Source: Desulfobacteraceae bacterium
GTDB lineage: Bacteria > Desulfobacterota > Desulfobacteria > Desulfobacterales > Desulfobacteraceae
NCBI GenBank assembly: GCA_023140455.1
Contig: JAGLLQ010000416.1
Span: 1 to 5,556 of the forward strand
Reading direction: 5' to 3'
DNA: 5,556 nucleotides
Below, one piece after another: positions 1 through 5,556 of this stretch. The position numbers were made by a program, and so were the translations under genes. Within the stretch, counting starts at the first letter, position 1. Every line of letters begins with the position of its first letter. A model generated the notes under the pieces. The model was not told the origin of the DNA, made no database searches, and saw nothing but the letters and a program-made list of their open reading frames with translations.

Positions 1-1353
1 CTTGTAATTATTCCAAAATCAAACCGCGTTGACAAAGACGCTCTTATAAATCACCTATTTGCAACTACTGACCTTGAACGTTCATATCACGTGAACATGA
101 ATATGATTGGTATTAATGGGGCCCCCAAGGTTAAAGCTCTTAAAACTATTTTAATAGAATGGCTTGAATTTAGAACCCAGACAGTTAGAAAACGATTTGA
201 ATACAGATTGAATAAAGTTTTAAACAGACTGCATATTCTTGATGGCTTATTAATTGCTTTCTTAAATATTGATGAAATCATAGCAATTATCAGAAATTCT
301 GATCATCCCAAAAAAGAACTTATTAAAAAGTTTAATTTAAGCGATAAACAGGCTGACACAATTTTAGACATTAAACTCAGACAACTTGCAAAGCTTGAAG
401 AAATTAAAATCATTACTGAACAAAAAGAGCTTAATAAAGAGAGAAAAATCATTGAAAAAATACTCTCTTCAGAAAAAAACTTAAACAAAGAAATAAAAAA
501 AGAAATAAAAAAAGACAGGAAAAAATATGGGGATAAGCGTCTTTCTTTAATTAACAGACAGGAAGATGCAGAGGCATTTTCAGAAATTGAAGTCATCGAT
601 AAAGAACCTGTAACTGTTACTTTATCAAAAAATGGCTGGATACGCTCAGCAAAAGGGCATGATGTTGATCCTGAAAAATTAAAATTTAAAATTGGGGATG
701 AACTTTTATCCTATACCAGAACATGGAATGACAAACCAGTGGTTTTTCTTGACTCTAAAGGTCGATCTTACAGTATTCCCTGCCACACACTACCTTCTGC
801 CAGAGGATTTGGTGAACCGATTACAGGACGCCTTACAATACATCAGGGTTCTCATATTGAATACATTTTAACAAATGAAGATAATGCTATAATCTTTCTC
901 TCATCTGACCGAGGATATGGCTTCCTTACTAAATTTTCAAATTTTATTACAAAAAACAGAAACGGCAAAGCATTAATCAACATACCGGAAAATTATAAAT
1001 TATTAGAACCGCAATTGATTAATGATATAGATAACGAAATTTTAACGGCTGTAACTTCAAAAGGACGCTTACTTATTTTTAAGATTTCTGAAATGCCTCA
1101 ACTTGATAAAGGCATGGGAAATAAAATTATTTCGATTCCCAAAAAAGAACTGGAATCTTCAGACCCTGAGAAATTAAAACTATTAAAAATCTTGCCTGAT
1201 AATGTAAATCTTGTTATTAATACACAAAGTGATTCTCTAATACTTAATAAAGGCAATCAGGAAAATTATTTAGGGAAACGGGCTCAAAGAGGAAAAAAAC
1301 TTCCCAGAGGCTATCAAATTATAACCTCTCTGGATATTGAGCCTTCAACATAA
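1..1353 (+). CDS. parC: DNA topoisomerase IV subunit A, C-terminal two-thirds (5' end outside window)
   Basis: ParC is the DNA-cleaving subunit of topoisomerase IV. With ParE it decatenates daughter chromosomes and relaxes supercoils in the cytoplasm. The frame is open from base 1 and gives 450 residues, matching E. coli ParC from about residue 300 to its end. The first ~300 residues, including the catalytic tyrosine, are therefore off the left edge. Visible landmarks, numbered within the fragment, are PKSNRVDKDAL (5-15), HLFATTDLERSY (18-29), RLHILDGLLIAFLNIDE (76-92) and KLRQLAKLEE (125-134). A Lys/Glu-rich helical segment follows (~135-185), and then the C-terminal beta-pinwheel (~200-445) with GWIRSAKGHD (212-221), LPSARGFGEP (264-273) and KGMGNKIISIP (370-380). 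The match to ParC-specific motifs such as RSAKGHD and the short C-terminus favour ParC over GyrA. The GTG at 91 is an internal valine codon, not a start. The stop is TAA at 1351-1353, and no terminator hairpin follows. Confidence 0.96.
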   Translation, partial: LVIIPKSNRVDKDALINHLFATTDLERSYHVNMNMIGINGAPKVKALKTILIEWLEFRTQTVRKRFEYRLNKVLNRLHILDGLLIAFLNIDEIIAIIRNSDHPKKELIKKFNLSDKQADTILDIKLRQLAKLEEIKIITEQKELNKERKIIEKILSSEKNLNKEIKKEIKKDRKKYGDKRLSLINRQEDAEAFSEIEVIDKEPVTVTLSKNGWIRSAKGHDVDPEKLKFKIGDELLSYTRTWNDKPVVFLDSKGRSYSIPCHTLPSARGFGEPITGRLTIHQGSHIEYILTNEDNAIIFLSSDRGYGFLTKFSNFITKNRNGKALINIPENYKLLEPQLINDIDNEILTAVTSKGRLLIFKISEMPQLDKGMGNKIISIPKKELESSDPEKLKLLKILPDNVNLVINTQSDSLILNKGNQENYLGKRAQRGKKLPRGYQIITSLDIEPST

Positions 1354-1380
1354 ATTACATTTATATTTTTTTGCATTAAG

Positions 1381-2778
1381 ATGAAATTTTTTTTAAAAAA
1401 ACATCTTATTTCCATCGCAGTTTATTCAACTTGCGCTATTTTTGTTTTTTTCTCTGTTTTGATTAACAATCAAGCAAAAAACAAAACACACAACAGCCTC
1501 GATAAAATTGAACAAATTGGTAAAATCAGGCTGATCAGCAATCTCAGCGCAACTACATACCATTTATATAACTCTACACCAATGGGATTTGAATATGATC
1601 TTGCTTCAAAATATGCCCAATTTCTAAACGTTGAACTTGATATTGTTACTCCCGGCTGGAACAACATAATCCCCTATCTTGAAACTGGAAAAGGAGATTT
1701 TATTGCTGCAGGACTTACTATTACAAAACAAAGGCTTACAAGAGTCAATTTTTCCATACCTTATCTTACAATCCAGCAAAGATTAATATATCATAATGAT
1801 AAAGAAGAAATTGAACGTTTAGAAGACCTTGCAGGTAAAACAATTCATGTTAGAAGGGGAACTTCATATCACAATAGATTAAAAATTCTGAGAGAAGAAG
1901 GTATTGATTTAAATTATATTCTTCATAATAATACAGCTACTAAAGATTTTATTGGCATGGTTGCAAGAAAAGAAATTGATTATACAATCGCAGATTCCAA
2001 TATCGCTTATTTAAATCGCAGGTACCACCCGGATATTCGAGTGGGTATATCTTTACAACAAAAAGAATCACATGGTTGGGCTATAAGAAAAAAAGACAGT
2101 GAGCTTCAAAAAAGTATTAATAAATTTCTTGTTCAGGCAAGAAAAGATGGCACTTTAAATAAACTGTATAATAAATATTACAATAATATTGCAGCATTTG
2201 ATTATTACGATATAAAAATATTTCATAAACGAATTGTGAGCCGCCTTCCAAAGTATAAGGAGATAATTATTAATCAAGCTGAAAAATATCATCTTGACTG
2301 GAAAATAATTGCTGCAATTGCATACCAGGAATCCCATTTTGAACCTTTGGCAAGAAGCTATACCAATGTAAGGGGGTTAATGCAGGTCACAATGGATACA
2401 GCCAGAGAAATGGGTATTACAAACAGGCTTGACCCATATCAAAGCATTATGGCTGGGAGCAAATATTTGAGTATGCTCTATAACAGGTTTATTGATATTG
2501 ATGATCATTATCAGAGGATATTATTTTCAATTGCAAGCTATAATATAGGCTATTACCATATAAGAGATGCTCAAAACATTGCTGAATTAAAAGGACTTGA
2601 TAAAAATGACTGGCACTCAATAAAAGGGATACTGCCTCTTCTCGCAAAACGAAAATACTACAAAGCCACAAAGTATGGCTATGCAAGAGGCTATGAAACT
2701 GTTAATTATGTAACAAAAATTCTAACTTATTATGATATTTTAAAACAAAAGGAAAAAAATAATTCTAATATTAATTGA
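1381..2778 (+). CDS. mltF: Membrane-bound lytic murein transglycosylase F
   Basis: This 465-residue protein is expected to cleave the MurNAc-GlcNAc bond of peptidoglycan in the periplasm, forming 1,6-anhydro-MurNAc ends during wall turnover. Residues 1-8 are basic and 9-28 are hydrophobic, forming a signal peptide or anchor. Cys18 sits in YSTC, which lacks a proper lipobox, so a lipoprotein is unlikely. Residues ~45-270 form a family 3 solute-binding domain (GFEYDLASKYAQFL at 69-82, GKGDFIAAGLTITKQR at 103-118). Residues ~285-455 form the SLT lysozyme-like domain, with the predicted catalytic Glu317 in AYQESHF, then RGLMQVT (331-337) and ASYNIGYYHI (385-394). This two-domain order is diagnostic of MltF; E. 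coli MltF is a little longer (about 518). The gene lies 27 bases after parC in the same frame, separated by the parC TAA. ATG 1381 is chosen because the signal segment begins directly after it, but no convincing SD site precedes it. A T8A7 run lies in codons 3-7. Confidence 0.93.
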   Translation: MKFFLKKHLISIAVYSTCAIFVFFSVLINNQAKNKTHNSLDKIEQIGKIRLISNLSATTYHLYNSTPMGFEYDLASKYAQFLNVELDIVTPGWNNIIPYLETGKGDFIAAGLTITKQRLTRVNFSIPYLTIQQRLIYHNDKEEIERLEDLAGKTIHVRRGTSYHNRLKILREEGIDLNYILHNNTATKDFIGMVARKEIDYTIADSNIAYLNRRYHPDIRVGISLQQKESHGWAIRKKDSELQKSINKFLVQARKDGTLNKLYNKYYNNIAAFDYYDIKIFHKRIVSRLPKYKEIIINQAEKYHLDWKIIAAIAYQESHFEPLARSYTNVRGLMQVTMDTAREMGITNRLDPYQSIMAGSKYLSMLYNRFIDIDDHYQRILFSIASYNIGYYHIRDAQNIAELKGLDKNDWHSIKGILPLLAKRKYYKATKYGYARGYETVNYVTKILTYYDILKQKEKNNSNIN

Positions 2779-2814
2779 CTTCAATATAACAATTTAATAC
2801 TAGAGAATATAATT

Positions 2815-2842
2815 TTGTTATTATTTAAACATATAATATAAG
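2815..2842 (+). promoter_or_regulatory. Possible sigma-70 type promoter for the RNase G gene
   Basis: The mltF-rng gap contains TTGTTA (2815-2820, 4 of 6 consensus bases) and TATAAG (2837-2842, 5 of 6), separated by 16 bases. An exact TATAAT also occurs at 2832-2837 but has no suitably spaced partner. Transcription would start near 2849-2850, about 10 bases before the rng ATG, leaving a very short leader. The whole gap is extremely AT-rich, so chance matches are likely. Nothing experimental can be read from the sequence. Confidence 0.3.
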
Positions 2843-2858
2843 GTATACACTTAAATTA

Positions 2859-4328
2859 ATGACCCGAAAAATACTTATTAATGCACTTGATCCTGATGAA
2901 AATAGAATTGCTACCATTAAAGATAATAAACTTGAACAATTTCACATCGATACCAGTGCAAAAAAAGTTACACAAGGCAATATTTACAAAGCAATTGTCA
3001 CCAGTGTGGCACCTAGCCTTCAGGCAGTTTTTGTAGATTATGGAGCTGAAAAAAATGGGTTCCTTCAAATCCATGAAATTCATAGTGATTATTTTCAGGA
3101 TAATGAATCAGGGAAAAAGAGGCTTTCAAGCCTGATCAAAAAAGGGCAGGAATTAATTGTCCAGATTATTAAAGACCCACTTGCCCATAAGGGAGCAATG
3201 CTTACAACCTATATCTCCCTTCCGGGACGGCTTGTTGTTCTTATGCCTGGCAATACTACCAAAGGAGTATCAAGACAGATTGATGATGAAAATGAGCGTA
3301 AAAGGCTTGCTGCAATTGCAGGAAAACTGAAAATCCCTGCCGGGTTTGGCCTGATTATCAGGACTGTTGGTAAAGACTCTAATAAAACCATGCTTGCCAA
3401 TGATTTAAAATATCTCATGCGAATATGGAAAAATATTGACAAAATAGCAATGAAGCAAAAAGCACCATCTTTGCTATATCAGGAACAAAACCTTACTGTA
3501 AGAACTCTAAGGGATTATTTTACCAATGATATAATAGAAATCCTTATTGATGACCAGACAGTTTTTAAAGAAGTTAAAGACTTTATCAGCATAATTGCCC
3601 CGAAATCTACAAAAAAAGTCAAAAAATACAATGGGGAAAAACCTATTTTCACAAAACACCAACTTGAGGATCAGATATCTTCAATATATAAAAAAAAAGT
3701 CGGCCTGCCATCTGGAGGGGAACTTGTAATTGATCAGACTGAAGCTCTTGTTGCAATTGATGTCAACTCAGGAAAATCAACCAAGAAAAAAAATATAGAA
3801 GAGACTGCCTTTCATACAAACCTTGAAGCTGCTGAAGAAATTGCGCGCCAGTTAAGACTTAGAGATTTAGGCGGACTGATTGTAATTGATTTTATTGACA
3901 TGAGAGAAAAGAAACATAAAAGTGAAATAACAAAAAAAATAAAATTTAACTTAAAAACTGATAAGGCAAAAACAAAAGTTGGTGGACTTTCTCAATTTGG
4001 ACTCTTGGAAATGTCAAGACAGAGGCTGCGCCCTGCAATAACATTTGGCAGTTTTGAAACATGTCCCGCGTGCGATGGCAGAGGACAGCTTCCTTCAATC
4101 AAATCTCAAACAACTGCATTTTTACGCCAGATTAATTTAAAAAGTATTAAAAAAGAGGTTCAGAATCTTATTGGAATTGTTCCTGAAGAGGTCGCATCTT
4201 ATATTCTTAATAAAAAAAGAGATGAACTATTAAATATTGAGAATAAACATAATGTTATCATAAGCATTGAAGGTGACAGGAAAACTAAAGCTGGTGAAAG
4301 TAAAATTATTATTAATGGACAGATTTGA
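2859..4328 (+). CDS. rng: Ribonuclease G (RNase E/G family endoribonuclease)
   Basis: Members of this family are Mg2+-dependent single-strand endoribonucleases that process rRNA 5' ends and start mRNA decay in the cytoplasm. The 489-residue product has the same length as E. coli RNase G and lacks the long C-terminal degradosome scaffold of RNase E. In order it shows an N-terminal RNase H-like part (KILINALDPDENRIA), an S1 domain (~38-118, GNIYKAIVTSVAPSLQAVFVDYG split over 40-62), and a 5'-sensor region with Arg168-Thr169, equivalent to RNase E R169/T170. The DNase I-like catalytic domain carries Asp301 (VAIDVNSGKS) and Asp344 (IVIDFIDM), equivalent to RNase E D303/D346. The signatures ETAFHTNLEAAEEIARQLRL and RDLGGL lie between them. 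The Zn-link CPACDGRG has Cys402 and Cys405, and a C-terminal small domain follows (VPEEVASYILNKKR). ATG 2859 fits the family N-terminus, and an in-frame TAA at 2826 limits alternatives. No well-spaced SD site is present (AAGG at 2840-2843 is 15 bases away). No terminator hairpin follows. Confidence 0.95.
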   Translation: MTRKILINALDPDENRIATIKDNKLEQFHIDTSAKKVTQGNIYKAIVTSVAPSLQAVFVDYGAEKNGFLQIHEIHSDYFQDNESGKKRLSSLIKKGQELIVQIIKDPLAHKGAMLTTYISLPGRLVVLMPGNTTKGVSRQIDDENERKRLAAIAGKLKIPAGFGLIIRTVGKDSNKTMLANDLKYLMRIWKNIDKIAMKQKAPSLLYQEQNLTVRTLRDYFTNDIIEILIDDQTVFKEVKDFISIIAPKSTKKVKKYNGEKPIFTKHQLEDQISSIYKKKVGLPSGGELVIDQTEALVAIDVNSGKSTKKKNIEETAFHTNLEAAEEIARQLRLRDLGGLIVIDFIDMREKKHKSEITKKIKFNLKTDKAKTKVGGLSQFGLLEMSRQRLRPAITFGSFETCPACDGRGQLPSIKSQTTAFLRQINLKSIKKEVQNLIGIVPEEVASYILNKKRDELLNIENKHNVIISIEGDRKTKAGESKIIINGQI

Positions 4329-4342
4329 TTCAATGATTAATC

Positions 4343-4369
4343 TTGACATAAATATTTCTTTTGTGTAAC
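4343..4369 (+). promoter_or_regulatory. Possible sigma-70 type promoter for the LysM-like gene (and perhaps yajC)
   Basis: An exact consensus -35 hexamer TTGACA (4343-4348) lies in the rng-to-LysM gap. The best partner is TGTAAC (4364-4369, 4 of 6 bases) at a short 15-base spacing, and no better -10 is seen at 16-18 bases. If used, it would give a ~25-base leader with the SD site and would let the LysM-like gene and yajC be expressed apart from rng. The -35 match is strong, while the -10 match and spacing are weak. Confidence 0.35.
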
Positions 4370-4392
4370 AGACACTGGCTAACTTTTTTTAT

Positions 4393-4399
4393 GGGGTGA
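4393..4399 (+). promoter_or_regulatory. Ribosome binding site for the LysM-like gene
   Basis: GGGGTGA lies just upstream of ATG 4403 and matches the GGTGA part of the anti-SD complement. It supports this ATG as the start. The ATG at 4391-4393, in the same frame, is closed after two codons by TGA (4397-4399), so it cannot be the start of the protein. Confidence 0.65.
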
Positions 4400-4402
4400 A
4401 TT

Positions 4403-5218
4403 ATGACAGAAGATAAAAACCAAAATTTAAGCAGAGAGAAAAACAACAGCCCTCAAAAATTCATTATTGCTGTCATAGTTGTTCTTTTTGCAATTGCTGT
4501 TATTTATTTTTTTGTTAATAAAGACAAAAAACCAGACATAATTGAACAACCTGCTACAAAAGAAATGCCTAAGGAAAAGGAATCATATGAGGCTTCGTAC
4601 AAAAAAGAAATTAAAGCAAAAGAGCCTGTTATAAATTATGATGAGCTTGAAAAAAATGAAGATTTAAAAAAGACTATGCGGGATAGAAAAAAGAAATATG
4701 ACATTAAAAACAGTCTTGATATGATTGTTGATTCTGATGAGACTTTTAAAATCAATAATAACGAATTCTCCATGGAAAAAATACTTAAGCTTGCAGCATT
4801 AAACAGAGGAGATGTTGTAGAGGAAAATATCGGGGAAGATTCAACAACTAAAGATATAAAACAATATGGAATTTATGTTGTAAAGCCTGGTGATAATATA
4901 TGGAATATACACTTTAGTATTCTTAAAGAATATTATGGCCTGAAAAATATTACTATGGACATGAAAGCTGATGAACCCAATAACATGGGATTCAGTTCAG
5001 GTGTCGGAAAAATCCTCAAATTTTCCGAGAAAATGGTTATTATATATAACCTTGAAGAAAAAACAATAGATTCAGATATTAATATTATAGAACCTTTGAC
5101 CAAGATCATTGTCTATAATATGACTGAAATTTTTTCTTTATTAAATGATATTAATTATGAAAATGTAAGCAAACTTCAGTTTGATGGAAAAACAATCTGG
5201 ATTGCTACGGACAAATAA
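4403..5218 (+). CDS. Uncharacterised single-pass membrane protein with LysM-like domain
   Basis: I do not recognise a named family for this 271-residue protein. It has a short hydrophilic N-terminus (1-19) with Lys/Arg just before one hydrophobic helix (~20-38, FIIAVIVVLFAIAVIYFFV). A highly charged Lys/Glu-rich linker follows (~39-115), then a predicted folded C-terminal part. Residues ~157-171 (IYVVKPGDNIWNIHF) strongly resemble the first half of a LysM domain, a peptidoglycan-binding fold of the form Y-V-x-PGD-x-xW-x-I. The second LysM half may be INIIEPLTKIIVYN (226-239), which would imply an insertion of about 50 residues between the halves. With the short N-terminus inside, the LysM-like part would face the periplasm, so binding of the cell wall is a reasonable inference but not shown. 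It lies 74 bases after rng and 62 before yajC. The start is well supported by the SD site at 4393. Expression and coding are credible; the function is unknown. Confidence 0.85.
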   Translation: MTEDKNQNLSREKNNSPQKFIIAVIVVLFAIAVIYFFVNKDKKPDIIEQPATKEMPKEKESYEASYKKEIKAKEPVINYDELEKNEDLKKTMRDRKKKYDIKNSLDMIVDSDETFKINNNEFSMEKILKLAALNRGDVVEENIGEDSTTKDIKQYGIYVVKPGDNIWNIHFSILKEYYGLKNITMDMKADEPNNMGFSSGVGKILKFSEKMVIIYNLEEKTIDSDINIIEPLTKIIVYNMTEIFSLLNDINYENVSKLQFDGKTIWIATDK

Positions 5219-5229
5219 ACCGACACACA

Positions 5230-5259
5230 ATAAATAAGTAACATAATATACTTATTTAT
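5230..5259. repeat. Perfect 11-bp inverted repeat upstream of yajC
   Basis: ATAAATAAGTA (5230-5240) and TACTTATTTAT (5249-5259) are exact reverse complements separated by the 8-base ACATAATA. The repeat starts 12 bases after the stop of the LysM-like gene and ends 8 bases before the yajC SD site. In RNA it would form a stem with only one G-C pair and no following U-run, so it is a poor intrinsic terminator. It could be an operator, an mRNA 3'-end or processing element, or a chance product of high AT content. Confidence 0.6.
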
Positions 5260-5267
5260 AATTAATT

Positions 5268-5274
5268 AGGAGGT
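5268..5274 (+). promoter_or_regulatory. Strong Shine-Dalgarno site deciding the yajC TTG start
   Basis: AGGAGGT is a full match to the anti-SD complement and lies 6 bases before TTG 5281. The first in-frame ATG (5302) is 27 bases away, too far to be served by this site, so the rare TTG start is preferred. Confidence 0.85.
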
Positions 5275-5280
5275 ACTATC

Positions 5281-5556
5281 TTGATTGAAACAGCATTTGC
5301 AATGGGTACTGGAGCACAAGGACAAGGCGCCGGTGGTATAGCGCAATTTATGCCGCTTATTATTCTTCTTGTAATTTTTTATTTTCTTCTTATAAGACCA
5401 CAACAAAAAAGAGCAAAAGAACATAAAGCAATGATCAACAACCTGCAGCAGGGAAGCAGAGTTGTTACAAGTGGTGGTATCCATGGCACTATTTCTTCTT
5501 TGGATGAAACAACTATGACACTTGAGGTTGCTGAAAAAGTTAAAATGAAAATTTCA
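5281..5556 (+). CDS. yajC: Preprotein translocase subunit YajC (3' end outside window)
   Basis: YajC is a small inner-membrane protein that associates with SecD-SecF and the SecYEG channel and assists protein export. The first 92 residues are present and run off the right edge; family members are usually about 85-120 residues, so most of the protein is here. It has a short Gly/Gln-rich periplasmic N-terminus (1-22) and one membrane helix (~23-38, FMPLIILLVIFYFLLI). The hallmark RPQQKRAKEHK (39-49) follows directly, then the cytoplasmic beta-rich part with the conserved GSRVVTSGGIHGTI (58-71). Initiation is at TTG, chosen because of the AGGAGGT site 6 bases upstream. The next genes to the right are expected to be secD and secF, as in most bacteria, but they are not visible. 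The gene lies 62 bases after the LysM-like gene and has no clear promoter of its own, so cotranscription with that gene is likely. Confidence 0.94.
   Translation, partial: MIETAFAMGTGAQGQGAGGIAQFMPLIILLVIFYFLLIRPQQKRAKEHKAMINNLQQGSRVVTSGGIHGTISSLDETTMTLEVAEKVKMKIS

Noticed and set aside
303..596. Minus-strand open frame of 97 codons inside parC.
   Set aside because: It is antisense to strongly conserved ParC coding sequence, is low complexity (Ser/Phe/Leu-rich from A-rich Lys codons), and shows no family resemblance.
1432..1434. Cysteine 18 of MltF (TGC) as a lipoprotein attachment site.
   Set aside because: The preceding residues are Tyr-Ser-Thr, without the Leu and small residue of a lipobox, and hydrophobic residues continue after the Cys, so a plain signal peptide or anchor is more likely.
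2786..2821. Imperfect inverted repeat ATAACAA / TTGTTAT with a 22-base loop after mltF, a possible terminator.
   Set aside because: The stem has only 7 bp with one G-C pair, the loop is large, and there is no real U-tract. It also overlaps the candidate -35 box, so it is probably a chance result of AT richness.
4363..4390. T7 run (4384-4390) preceded by GTGT/ACAC, looking like a terminator for rng.
   Set aside because: The stem is only 4 bp and is separated from the T run by 8 bases, so it does not form an intrinsic terminator.
5242..5262. TATAAT (5257-5262) and CATAAT (5242-5247) as a yajC promoter.
   Set aside because: No -35 hexamer lies at a suitable distance from either. The first would also put the transcript start on top of the SD site.
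5266..5484. Minus-strand open frame of 72 codons overlapping yajC.
   Set aside because: It is a shadow of the clearly conserved yajC frame and covers its SD site. It shows no recognisable protein features.

Overview
The window is a compact, AT-rich stretch of bacterial chromosome (roughly one third G+C by eye) with five protein genes, all on the + strand. In order they are the 3' two-thirds of parC (topoisomerase IV subunit A), mltF (lytic transglycosylase), an RNase G/E family gene (rng), a gene for an uncharacterised single-pass membrane protein with a LysM-like domain, and the 5' part of yajC (Sec translocase accessory subunit). No RNA genes, insertion sequences, CRISPR arrays, prophage genes or other mobile-element signs were seen.

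The organism is a Gram-negative bacterium, since MltF and the ParC/RNase G types belong to diderm, proteobacteria-like genomes. The ParC and RNase G sequences closely follow the proteobacterial pattern. The YajC N-terminus (short, Gly/Gln-rich, then a PLIILLVIFYFLLIRPQQKR-type helix) is reminiscent of sulfate-reducing Desulfobacterota (Desulfobacteraceae-like). This placement is an inference from memory of the families, not a search result.

Layout: parC runs in from the left edge and stops at 1353. A 27-base gap leads to mltF (1381-2778), which lies in the same frame as parC and has no clear Shine-Dalgarno (SD) site. An 80-base AT-rich gap with a possible promoter precedes rng (2859-4328). 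A 74-base gap with a consensus TTGACA box and a good SD site precedes the LysM-like gene (4403-5218). A 62-base gap holding a perfect 11-bp inverted repeat and a strong AGGAGGT site precedes yajC (TTG start at 5281, open to the right edge). secD and secF are the expected next genes to the right, but they lie outside the window.

The genes cover chromosome decatenation, peptidoglycan turnover, RNA processing, an envelope protein of unknown role and protein export. They look like a co-directional housekeeping cluster rather than one dedicated system. I do not see a previously undescribed defence, mobile or biosynthetic system here. The least explained items are the LysM-like membrane protein and the inverted repeat in front of yajC.
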